A stretch of 64,000 bases of DNA from NCBI GenBank assembly GCA_019636335.1, contig JAHBXR010000022.1:1-64000 (forward strand), given 5' to 3'. Position numbers and translations under genes: made by a program. Shown piece by piece: positions 1-7,220 of this stretch (its first letter is position 1; each line of letters begins with the position of its first letter). This DNA is from Pirellulales bacterium (GTDB taxonomy: Bacteria; Planctomycetota; Planctomycetia; Pirellulales; JAEUIK01). The notes beneath the pieces were generated by a model that saw nothing but the letters and a program-made list of their open reading frames with translations, made no database searches and was not told where the DNA came from.

Positions 1-101
1 AGAGTGTCCTGATTTATTACGTAGACGCGAAGCCGCACAACATCGTTTTTCCATCAAGCTAGGCACGCCACCCTTCTCCAAGCGCTGCGAACAACGGATA
101 G

Positions 102-129
102 TTGACACCCGTACACTAGTGCATAGAAT
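102..129 (+). promoter_or_regulatory. Near-consensus sigma-70 promoter for the 64-aa small protein
   Basis: TTGACA (102-107) is a perfect -35 hexamer, followed by a 16-base spacer and TAGAAT (124-129), a 5/6 match to the -10 hexamer. It lies about 65 bases upstream of a start codon with a strong ribosome binding site. This is one of the two best housekeeping promoter matches seen in the window. Confidence 0.65.
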
Positions 130-195
130 AGCCTCAGTCGATGGACGACTGCTGGGGCAATGCTCGAACGTTTCTTGCACGGAGGAGGTTCGACC

Positions 196-390
196 ATGTC
201 GATCGCCTACGAGACGACATCCTTGCTCGTCGAATTTGTGCCGGCTCGTCCGCCGGCCGCACGGCCCCGCCACCGCGAGGCGGAACAGCGCCCGCGTGCC
301 TTAACGCCGCGAGAATTACCTGCCGGCGTCCACGCGATCGGTGAGGTACTGCCGTTGGTTCTCGCCCAGATGGGGCTGAGAGTCACCTGA
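196..390 (+). CDS. Small uncharacterised protein (64 aa)
   Basis: A 64-codon frame starts at an ATG preceded by a very strong ribosome binding site, GGAGGAGG (181-188), 7 bases upstream, and by a near-consensus promoter. The protein has a short N-terminal segment (MSIAYETTSLLVEF), a central Pro/Arg/Ala-rich linker, and a hydrophobic C-terminal stretch (HAIGEVLPLVLAQMGL) that could form an amphipathic helix. No signal peptide, cysteine or catalytic motif is visible. The combination of promoter, ribosome binding site and frame argues for a real expressed gene although its function is unknown. Longer in-frame starts upstream ignore this ribosome binding site. It runs into an intergenic repeat before the convergent MBL hydrolase gene. 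Confidence 0.55.
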   Translation: MSIAYETTSLLVEFVPARPPAARPRHREAEQRPRALTPRELPAGVHAIGEVLPLVLAQMGLRVT

Positions 391-414
391 TCCGGCAATG
401 CTGCCAGGCTCGTT

Positions 415-530
415 CTCACACACCGGCCGGCGGCCGGTGCCACTTGGTTTTCACCAAGGAGTAAACTCGGTAACCACAGTGGCAATGCCGATGCAAAAAG
501 TGGCACAAGCTGCCAGTCTGTGCGGAACCA
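415..530. repeat. Intergenic repeat, copy 1 (CACCGG...GCCACTT / AAGTGGCACA units)
   Basis: Two short units are present: a GC-rich palindrome-like unit ending GGCCGGTGCCACTT (about 421-446) and an AAAAGTGGCACAAG...CAGTCTGTG unit (about 496-522). Both recur on the other side of the MBL gene (1690-1782), in the same orientation but in swapped order. The units share the GTGCCACTT / AAGTGGCAC core, so they are also inverted with respect to one another and can pair. Confidence 0.55.
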
Positions 531-541
531 ACAACCGGCTC

Positions 542-1561
542 TCACACGACCTCATACCGCAGCGCCGGGTTGTCTTCACTCTCCACCTCGTCGAGGTTCA
601 CCACCGCCAGCCGGCCATGCTGGTACAGGTACTCGACATGGGCCCCCACCTCTTCGAGCGCCAACAGCACATTGAATCCCTTGGCGCGGGGATACATCGC
701 CTTCGACACATCGCTGATCGTGGCCGGGCCTTCGTGTTCCTCGATCAGGCCCGAAACCTTGTCGAGCTTGCGGAGATGGCTGTCGCGGATCTGGTCGATG
801 CGGCGGTAAACGTCGCGAATCGGCGCCTCGTGCCCACCTAGCGCCAGATCGAACCCCCCGATCCGCCGCACGCGCTCGAGCGCGTCGAGATAGTGCCCCA
901 GACCCGTGTACGCTGTGATGCTTTCCGGAGCCTGGTGTGGAGTCGTCTGCTCGAGCACGTGGTCGGCCGAAAGCAGAATGTCCCCCAGCACGATGCAGAC
1001 CTGGCCGGGACAGTGCCCCGGCGTATGGATGAACTCCATGCCGTCGAGCGTGTCGCCGTCGGCGATCGTGGCATTGACGCGGCAAGAAGTGACATGCTTC
1101 TTCGAAAAGCCGTACATCTCCATCAGCCGCGGCTGAAACTCGGTCTCCACGCCGGCCCGTTCGAGATAGGTCCGCAGCGCCTTCGTGGCCACGATGACTC
1201 GTTCTTCGTAGGCCGAAAGGACCCGACTGTCGAGGCTGTGGATGCGCACCTCGGCCTCGGTCCGCGAGAGCAACATCGGCAGCCCGCCGAAGTGGTCGAT
1301 GTGGCCGTGCGTGATGATGATCCGCCGCACGTCTTCGAGCGTGATCGGCTCGCCGAATCGGGTACGCACCTCGTCGATGCCCGCCAGCAGATGGTCGTTC
1401 GACTGGCCATAACCGCTGCCAGCGTCGACGATCGTGGGAGGCCCTGCCTCGAGCAACACGTAGGCGTAGACGATAAAGCCGGGAAAGGCCTCGCAAGGAA
1501 TCCGGTAGACGCGCACGCCCGTGCTGGAGACGAACCGCTCGACGGGTGGGAGTTGAATCAT
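542..1561 (-). CDS. MBL-fold metallo-hydrolase with C-terminal winged-helix-like domain
   Basis: A 339-residue metallo-beta-lactamase-fold protein. From the chosen start (MIQLPPVERF) the metal ligands are visible in order: HxHxDH at residues 85-90 (THGHIDH), H183 in HTPGHCPGQ, D200 in LSADHV and H244 in GGHE. This is the complete di-metal site of the glyoxalase II/LACTB2-like group. The last 80 or so residues (from RKLDKVSGLIEEHEGPATI) look like the small winged-helix cap found in LACTB2-type hydrolases. It is probably a cytoplasmic thioesterase, lactonase or nuclease-like hydrolase; the substrate cannot be read from the sequence. The start at 1561 is preferred over 1600 because the first 13 codons of the longer frame precede the conserved fold. 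Confidence 0.85.
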   Translation of the reverse strand: MIQLPPVERFVSSTGVRVYRIPCEAFPGFIVYAYVLLEAGPPTIVDAGSGYGQSNDHLLAGIDEVRTRFGEPITLEDVRRIIITHGHIDHFGGLPMLLSRTEAEVRIHSLDSRVLSAYEERVIVATKALRTYLERAGVETEFQPRLMEMYGFSKKHVTSCRVNATIADGDTLDGMEFIHTPGHCPGQVCIVLGDILLSADHVLEQTTPHQAPESITAYTGLGHYLDALERVRRIGGFDLALGGHEAPIRDVYRRIDQIRDSHLRKLDKVSGLIEEHEGPATISDVSKAMYPRAKGFNVLLALEEVGAHVEYLYQHGRLAVVNLDEVESEDNPALRYEVV

Positions 1562-1689
1562 CGCGCGGTCCTGGAGAGATCGCCGGACACACCACACCAT
1601 CGGGTGCCCCGATGGCCGTGACCGCCTACGTTCTACTCACGTGCCCGCACGACGACAAGGAGCCTGGAAGTGTGGGAAATGTAAAGAAA

Positions 1690-1782
1690 AAAAGTGGGAC
1701 AAGTCAGACTGTGCGTGTGAAGAAGATCGACACTGAGCTTGCGCCACTCAAACACCGGTCAGCGGCCGGTGCCACTTTCTAA
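1690..1782. repeat. Intergenic repeat, copy 2
   Basis: The region between the MBL gene and the DUF1501 gene (1562-1871) holds a second copy of the units seen at 415-530: AAAAGTGGGACAAG..CAGACTGTG (about 1690-1714) and CACCGGTCAGCGGCCGGTGCCACTTT (about 1753-1779). The unit order is reversed compared with copy 1. Apart from this I see nothing gene-like in 1562-1871. Confidence 0.55.
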
Positions 1783-1871
1783 GCGCATCGAGTAAGACAG
1801 CGCGTGGAACGAAGCGTCCTCCGCAACTTCTCCCCACTCTGCGCGAGCTCTGGAACGCGCCGCCAACCGAC

Positions 1872-3173
1872 CTAGCCGAACAACTCCATCACCGGGGAGC
1901 CGCCATCGACAATCCGGATGGGCCGTCCGATGGGACTCATGTTCTCGATCGAGCCGTCGATCTTCAGGCTCTGGCAGAGCGATTGGAACAGGTCGGTCAC
2001 CGCCACCGGACGCTCGGTCGGCTCGACGCCCGCTTCATCGGTAGCGCCGATCACCTGGCCCCCCTTGATGCCGCCCCCTCCCAGCACGACGTTGAACGAG
2101 CGCGGGTAGTGGTCGCGTCCCACGCGGGGATTGATCTTCGGCGTGCGGCCGAACTCCCCCATCCAGACGACGAGCGTCGAATCGAGCAGGCCGCGGTCCT
2201 GGAGGTCGTCGATGAGGGCCGCGAAGGGTCGATCGACCTGTCCGGCCAGATTCTTCGTTCGCCCGAAGACGTCGTCGTGCGTGTCCCAACTGCCGGCCGA
2301 GACTTCGACGAAGGTCACGCCCGACTCGATCAGGCGACGCGCCAAGAGGCAGCCGTTGCCGAACTCGGTCTCGCCGTACGCGGCGCGGGTCTGGCTCGAC
2401 TCTTCGTCCAGCTTGAAGGCCTTCATCTGCGAGCTGAGGACCATCCGCGCCGTCTTCTTGTAGAGGCGTTCGTGATCAGCCACGAGATTCGCGCCACCGG
2501 CCGAGGCGTATCCCTCGTCCAGGTTGCTTAGCAAGCCGAGGCGGCGCTGATAGCGCTTCTCGTCGGTCGCCAGGGCGACGTTCGCCGGCAACTTGCTCGC
2601 GTCGGGCATGAGGAACGGATCGAAGTCGACGCCGAGGAAGCCTCCCGTTCCCGTGTTGCGAAACTGTTTGCCGATCCGCACAAACGACGGGATCTCGCAG
2701 GCGGCATCGGCGATCTGCTGCGAACAGATCGAACCGAACGCCGGATGCTTGACGCTGGCCGTGGGGGCATAGCCGGTGTGCAGCAGGAAGCTGGCCCGCT
2801 GGTGGTTGCCTTCCTTGCTCGTCATCGAGCGAATGATGGCCAGGTGTTCCATGCGTTGGGCCACCTCGGGAAAGCGGTCGGCGATCTGGATGCCGGGGAC
2901 CGAGGTGTCGATGGCCGCCGTTTCGCCCCCATTCTCGTGCCCCGGCTTGGGACTGAACGTTTCGAACTGACTCGGTCCTCCCTGCATCCACAGCACGATG
3001 CACGCCATGCCGCGGCGGCGCAGATCGCCGGCGCGCAGGCTCATGCCGTCGGTCCAACTCATCGTGCCGGCCGCCAAACCGGCGAGCGAGATTCCCTTGA
3101 GGAAATCGCGGCGGCCGACCACCTGCTGACGATCGACGCTCACTCCCATCACGCGGCGCAGGGCGGTGTGCAT
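1872..3173 (-). CDS. DUF1501 domain-containing protein (Tat-exported)
   Basis: A 433-residue DUF1501 family protein, a sulfatase/alkaline-phosphatase-like family greatly expanded in Planctomycetota. The N-terminus carries a twin-arginine signal (RRDFLKGISLAGLAAG, residues about 21-36), so export as a folded protein is expected. Diagnostic segments include MQGGPSQFETFSPKPG, SWDTHDD and MGEFGRTPKINPRVGRDHY, the last being the hallmark C-terminal motif of the family. It lies 58 bases downstream of the DUF1549/DUF1553 gene on the same strand; this pair is the standard planctomycete arrangement, and the two products are believed to act together outside the cytoplasm, function unproven. The ATG at 3173 is used; the Tat motif falls about 20 residues in. 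Confidence 0.9.
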   Translation of the reverse strand: MHTALRRVMGVSVDRQQVVGRRDFLKGISLAGLAAGTMSWTDGMSLRAGDLRRRGMACIVLWMQGGPSQFETFSPKPGHENGGETAAIDTSVPGIQIADRFPEVAQRMEHLAIIRSMTSKEGNHQRASFLLHTGYAPTASVKHPAFGSICSQQIADAACEIPSFVRIGKQFRNTGTGGFLGVDFDPFLMPDASKLPANVALATDEKRYQRRLGLLSNLDEGYASAGGANLVADHERLYKKTARMVLSSQMKAFKLDEESSQTRAAYGETEFGNGCLLARRLIESGVTFVEVSAGSWDTHDDVFGRTKNLAGQVDRPFAALIDDLQDRGLLDSTLVVWMGEFGRTPKINPRVGRDHYPRSFNVVLGGGGIKGGQVIGATDEAGVEPTERPVAVTDLFQSLCQSLKIDGSIENMSPIGRPIRIVDGGSPVMELFG

Positions 3174-3231
3174 GACTCGGTGACCTTTGCAGAGGAAGTT
3201 ACTGAGGACGACGGGGTGATGGAAACGGCGA

Positions 3232-4911
3232 CTACTTGCGATGCAGGAACTCGGTCGAGTTCACCAGCGCCCAGAGAATATCTTCGAACGCCTCGCGACG
3301 ATCGCCCACGCGGGCGACATACTGCAGGCACTTTTTCATCTCGTCAGCGCTCGGCTCGCGCGCCAGCGTGCGCAGATACAACTCGACCACGACCTCGTCG
3401 TTGTCCGCGACGCCTTCCAAGAGACGCGCCAGTTGCGTGGTCGGCTTGCTAGCGTTCAGCGCGGCGGCGATGATCGGCGAGTTCATCATCATCAGCGCCT
3501 GATCTATCGAGCCTTGCACCTCATCGCGCGGGTCGCTCGGGTCGAAGCCGAACACGGCGAGAAACTGCCCGCGCGGCGTGCCTCTCCCGGCGCGAAGCAC
3601 CTGGTACTCCCGGCGGGCATCGGCCGTGGCCGCTTGCTCTTCGATCCCCAGGGCCATGGCCACCGAGTCGAACAACTGGTCGGCCCGGAGCCGCTGTGGG
3701 CAGTTGGCCACGAAGGGAGTCTGTGCGGAATTTCGGCGCGGCTGGCTCGTGCGCTGGTAGGCCTCGGTCGAGGCGATCGTGCGCAGCAGCCACTTGAGAT
3801 CGTGGTCGTGCGCGACGAACTGCTCGGCCAGATAATCCATCGTCTGCGGCGCGCTGCACTCGCGATCCGGCCCCAGATCGTCGATCGGTTCGTAGAATCC
3901 TTCACCGACCATCTCGGCCCAGACGCGATTGACCAGCGCCTTGGCGAACCAGGGATTTTCCGACGAGGTCATCCACTCGGCGAGCGTCGAGCGGCGCTCG
4001 GCATCGGTGAGTCCCTCTTCCAACTTCTCTCCCGTCACGAAAAAGACGGGCTGCATCAGCGTGCCGTCGGCGGCGGGATCGTCGAGGTCGGGCATGAAGT
4101 GCTCGACCCGCTTCAACCCCGTCGGCTTCAACGGCTTTTTGTTCTTCGCATTCGCCGGACGCGAGCGATCGGTGATGAAGATCTCGAACCCACGGCGCTT
4201 GCCCTCTTCCGTCTTCAAGGCACGCACGCCGAGGCGGGGAAAGAACGCCGCCAGCTCGTGAAATTGCTCGCGCTTCCAGCGGTCGGTCGGGTGATCGTGG
4301 CACTGGGCACATTGAATCTGCACGCCCAGGAAGACACGCGAGATCTCGGCCGCCGTCTCGGGGATCTGCCCCCATTGCGACGCGATCAAGGCCGTCGCGC
4401 CATGCTCGTGCAGTTCACCTTTGGCGGTAATGAATTCTCGCGCCAGATCGTCCCAACGGGCGCCGGCGTTCAGTTCCTTCGTCAAATACTCGACCACGCT
4501 GACCGATGAGATCAGCGCGCGTTCGTCGCTGCGGCGCGAAAGCATCACATCGCGCCAATAGCGAGCCCAGTTCTCGCCATAGCGAGGATCGGCCAACAGA
4601 CGATCGATCGTCGCCCCGCGCTTGTCGGGTGAAGGATCGAGCGAGAAGGCCGTGACCTCCTCGGGCGTGGGCATTTCTCCGACCAGGTCGAGCGAGACGC
4701 GACGCAAGAACGTTTCGTCGTCGACGATCTCCGCCGGCACGATCGATCCATCGCTCGGTGACTGAAACAGCTCTTCGGCAAGGAGCCGATCGACCTGCGC
4801 AGCCGCCTGCCGCGTCTCGACCGACTCCGCGCGAGCCACCACCGGGCTCATCCACAGCACCAGCGCCCCAAGGACGGCGAAACCACGCGCGAAGACCTGA
4901 ACGTGCCGCAT
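3232..4911 (-). CDS. DUF1549/DUF1553 domain-containing protein (PSCyt2/PSD1)
   Basis: A secreted 559-residue protein. From the start at 4911 (MRHVQVFARGFAVLGALVLW) there is a Sec-type signal peptide ending near VVARAES. Next comes the DUF1549 domain with IQCAQCHDHPTDRWKREQFHELAAFF split by its typical CxxCH (heme-like) motif, then the DUF1553 domain with ENPWFAKALVNRVWAEMVGEGF and the C-terminal ALVNSTEFLHRK ending. Both domains are close to restricted to Planctomycetota and relatives. First gene of the pair with the DUF1501 protein. The longer frame to 4992 would put 27 extra residues before a clear signal peptide, so the inner ATG is chosen. It may carry a covalently bound heme; the biochemical role is unknown. 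Confidence 0.9.
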   Translation of the reverse strand: MRHVQVFARGFAVLGALVLWMSPVVARAESVETRQAAAQVDRLLAEELFQSPSDGSIVPAEIVDDETFLRRVSLDLVGEMPTPEEVTAFSLDPSPDKRGATIDRLLADPRYGENWARYWRDVMLSRRSDERALISSVSVVEYLTKELNAGARWDDLAREFITAKGELHEHGATALIASQWGQIPETAAEISRVFLGVQIQCAQCHDHPTDRWKREQFHELAAFFPRLGVRALKTEEGKRRGFEIFITDRSRPANAKNKKPLKPTGLKRVEHFMPDLDDPAADGTLMQPVFFVTGEKLEEGLTDAERRSTLAEWMTSSENPWFAKALVNRVWAEMVGEGFYEPIDDLGPDRECSAPQTMDYLAEQFVAHDHDLKWLLRTIASTEAYQRTSQPRRNSAQTPFVANCPQRLRADQLFDSVAMALGIEEQAATADARREYQVLRAGRGTPRGQFLAVFGFDPSDPRDEVQGSIDQALMMMNSPIIAAALNASKPTTQLARLLEGVADNDEVVVELYLRTLAREPSADEMKKCLQYVARVGDRREAFEDILWALVNSTEFLHRK

Positions 4912-5332
4912 CGGTAAAAAGTCCTTCGTGGGCTTTGGTCCACTACCGGTCTGTCGGGCCCGGGGCACTCGTAGTGCCGTTTCTATAAACAACTATCGTC
5001 CGCCACGGTTTCGGCGGTTTTGCCAGATGATAACATCTCCCCCCGAAATCCAACTTTCAACCGTGACCCGCCCCATTCTCGAACCCGATGACGCTGGAAG
5101 GGGCTCCATACGCCGCTGGTTGCCCTTTCGCCACACGATGTTTCGGCACGGCAACACGGTAGAAGCAACTCCAGCTTGGGCCGACTTTGCCGCTCAAACT
5201 TACAAGCCATTTCCCGGCAATGCTTTGCGCCTAGGACAGGAGAGCGTCAAGGCGGGGCGCCGCCGCTGGCATTATGCTTGCATTGCAGGAAGTGTCGTCC
5301 CGATCGACCGTCGCCCGACCACTGGCACCAGC
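4912..5332. other. Divergent intergenic region
   Basis: 421 bases separate the divergent DUF1549 and acyltransferase genes. The minus strand has an extended -10 element TGTTATCAT (5036-5028) with a weak TTGGAT 14 bases upstream of it, which could drive the DUF1549/DUF1501 pair. The plus strand has a TATGCT (5273-5278) about 55 bases before the acyltransferase start. I see no hairpin of note and no convincing small gene. Confidence 0.3.
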
Positions 5333-6466
5333 ATGCCCCACGTCCGCGAGATCAACGAAGTCCGCGAGCTCGAGACCCTGCGTCTCACCTGGCAGGTACT
5401 GCACGGTCAGACCCGCGACGCTTCGTTCTTCCAGACGCTCGACTGGCTGCTCGTCTACTGGAAGCACTACGCCGGCGAACAGACCCTCCGCGTGCTCGTG
5501 GTCAGCGCGGGAGACGAAACGCTCGGCATTCTGCCCCTGGTCGTGCGGAGCGAACCGACGCGCGTCGGTTCGCTCCGCGTGCTGACCTATCCGCTGCACA
5601 ACTGGGGCACCTTCTTCGGCCCGATTGGCCCGCACCCCACGGCCACGCTCATGGCCGGCATGGAGCACGTCCGCCGCACGCCGCGCGATTGGGACCTCGT
5701 CGATCTGCGTTGGGTAAATCGCGACGAAGTGGATCATCGCCGCACGCCCACCGCATTGGATCTGGCCGAGCTGACCTCGATCGAGCAGCATGCCGAAGCG
5801 GTGGCGATGGTCGAGTTCGACGGCACCTGGGACGAGTACTGGATGAGCCGTCCGGGCAAGTGGCGTTCGAATCTCCGCCGGGGCGAGAAATCGCTCGCCG
5901 CGCGGGGCACGGTTCGCTTCGAGCGTTACCGTCCGGCTGGCACGCTGGCGGGCGAGGACGATCCCCGCTGGGACCTCTACCATGCCTGCGAAGAAGTGGC
6001 TGGCCAGAGCTGGCAGGGCGCCGCGGCCGACGGCACCACAATGAGCAACGAAGCGGTGCGTGCGTTTCTCCGCGAGGCACACGTCGCCGCCGCCCACGCC
6101 GGCATGCTCGACATGTGCGTGCTCTTCGTCGACGAGGCGCCGGTCGCCTTCGCCTATAATTACCAGTGCGAAGGCCGCGTCTTCGGGCTGCGAACCGGCT
6201 ACGTCGCCGGATTCGAGAACGCCGGAACGGTTCTCATGCAGAAGATGTTCGCCGACAGTTTCGCACGCCGCGACGTGTCGCTCGACCTGGGAGCAGGTTA
6301 TCTCGACTGGAAGCGTCCCTGGCTGACGAAGATCGTCGACAGCTATCACTACACGCACTATGCCCCCGTCGCCGTGCGTGCTCAGGCCCTGCGTCTGAAG
6401 CGTTGGGTCTCGGCCCAATTCCAGGCGAACCAGGTCGCTATGGAAGACAAGAAGGGGGCCGTCTGA
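5333..6466 (+). CDS. FemAB/BioF2-like GNAT acyltransferase (CelD/BcsL type)
   Basis: A 377-residue cytoplasmic protein of the GNAT superfamily group that includes FemAB, CelD/BcsL and BioF2-like acetyltransferases. Recognisable segments are WQVLHGQTRDASFFQTLDWL near residue 20, the PGKWRSNLRRGEKSL segment typical of CelD-like proteins, and the core ending VAFAYNYQCEGRVFGLRTGYV..FENAGTVL with the DLGAGYLDWKRPW tail. Family members transfer acyl or aminoacyl groups in polysaccharide, lipid or peptidoglycan-related pathways, often near exopolysaccharide genes; here no such neighbour is adjacent, so the substrate is open. The ATG at 5333 is chosen because the 135 codons of open frame upstream do not resemble the family and are biased unlike coding sequence. 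Confidence 0.85.
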   Translation: MPHVREINEVRELETLRLTWQVLHGQTRDASFFQTLDWLLVYWKHYAGEQTLRVLVVSAGDETLGILPLVVRSEPTRVGSLRVLTYPLHNWGTFFGPIGPHPTATLMAGMEHVRRTPRDWDLVDLRWVNRDEVDHRRTPTALDLAELTSIEQHAEAVAMVEFDGTWDEYWMSRPGKWRSNLRRGEKSLAARGTVRFERYRPAGTLAGEDDPRWDLYHACEEVAGQSWQGAAADGTTMSNEAVRAFLREAHVAAAHAGMLDMCVLFVDEAPVAFAYNYQCEGRVFGLRTGYVAGFENAGTVLMQKMFADSFARRDVSLDLGAGYLDWKRPWLTKIVDSYHYTHYAPVAVRAQALRLKRWVSAQFQANQVAMEDKKGAV

Positions 6467-6589
6467 ATCCCGTGCCCTGCCCGCCGACGAAATTCACTCG
6501 CAGAAAGCTCGCCAGGCCCGCCGATATTGGCTAGGGGACTCTTCCCAGAGCACGGTTTGCTCGCGCCACCTCCAGGAAGGCGAATTGGC

Positions 6590-7036
6590 ATGAGAATCGA
6601 TTCGGCCGTCGGTCGACCGTACGCGCAGCAGGCGACACCGTTCGCCCAAGGGACAAGCCGTGACGCGGCGGCGATCGAGTCCACCAAGGCGCTGCCGAAC
6701 GCGACCGACGCCGCCCACGTGCAGGATCTCGATTTCACGAGCATGACGCGGCAGGAGCTGTTCGATTGGATGAACGGCCAGATCCGCAGCGGCCAGATGA
6801 CGCTGGATGAAAGCACGTCCTTCTTAGGAATGACCGTGAGGTTCGACGCGACGACGAGGCAATCGGTGGACATGGCCACCGACACCACGCGTTACGACTT
6901 TACCGAGCGTGCCCGCCAGGGCATCGCAGGCGCGCGCTGGTTCCACAATGAAGCTCTGGCCGAGCGATTGGAGTGGGCCTTGCGGCGCATGCAACAAGAG
7001 CAAGGTCAGCCGCTCAGGGTCGATGCCACGGTATAG
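6590..7036 (+). CDS. Conserved hypothetical protein (148 aa)
   Basis: A soluble protein starting MRIDSAVGRPYAQQ, with ribosome binding site AGGAAGG (6575-6581). An N-terminal low-complexity stretch of about 45 residues is followed by a compact helical segment containing MTRQELFDWMNGQIRSG, MTLDESTSFLGMTV, and VDMATDTTRYDF, then a C-terminal amphipathic helix (LAERLEWALRRMQQEQ). These helical motifs resemble a short conserved family of unknown function seen in several bacterial phyla; I cannot name it with certainty. No signal peptide or catalytic residues are apparent. It is followed by a palindromic repeat and a strong hairpin terminator, so it is likely a single-gene transcript. Confidence 0.7.
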   Translation: MRIDSAVGRPYAQQATPFAQGTSRDAAAIESTKALPNATDAAHVQDLDFTSMTRQELFDWMNGQIRSGQMTLDESTSFLGMTVRFDATTRQSVDMATDTTRYDFTERARQGIAGARWFHNEALAERLEWALRRMQQEQGQPLRVDATV

Positions 7037-7065
7037 AGGCCGGTGCGTGGAGAAACGAACTCGCG

Positions 7066-7134
7066 CGTAGGTCAGACACTTGTTCGACATGGCGAACTCG
7101 ATTGATTGTCAGGTACGCACGTCCCTGACATTCG
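7066..7134. repeat. REP-like palindromic repeat, degenerate copy
   Basis: Begins CGTAGGTCAG and ends with the imperfect palindrome TGTCAGGTACG-CACGTCCCTGACA (about 7107-7130). The same words, GTAGGTCAG and TGTCAGGTAC..GTACCTGACA, form the better-preserved element at 23791-23876, so these are two members of one dispersed intergenic family. Confidence 0.6.
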
Positions 7135-7140
7135 AGAGAT

Positions 7141-7184
7141 GGGCCGACCTCGATCGCAACATGGCGATCGAGGCCGGCCCTTCT
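7141..7184. terminator. Strong bidirectional-type hairpin between convergent genes
   Basis: A 17-base stem (7141-7157) pairs with 7164-7180 with a single mismatch, around the 6-base loop AACATG, and is followed by TTCT on the plus strand. It sits between the end of the 148-aa gene and the end of the convergent DUF11 gene, the right place to stop transcription from both sides. The T-run is short, so termination efficiency is uncertain. Confidence 0.6.
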
Positions 7185-7220
7185 GATTCGTGGGGCGTTC
7201 TGGCTCGCTGGCCGCACGCC

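Noticed and set aside
4928-5332. N-terminal extension of the acyltransferase by 135 codons
   Set aside because: No family similarity, no signal peptide, and composition unlike the rest of the gene.
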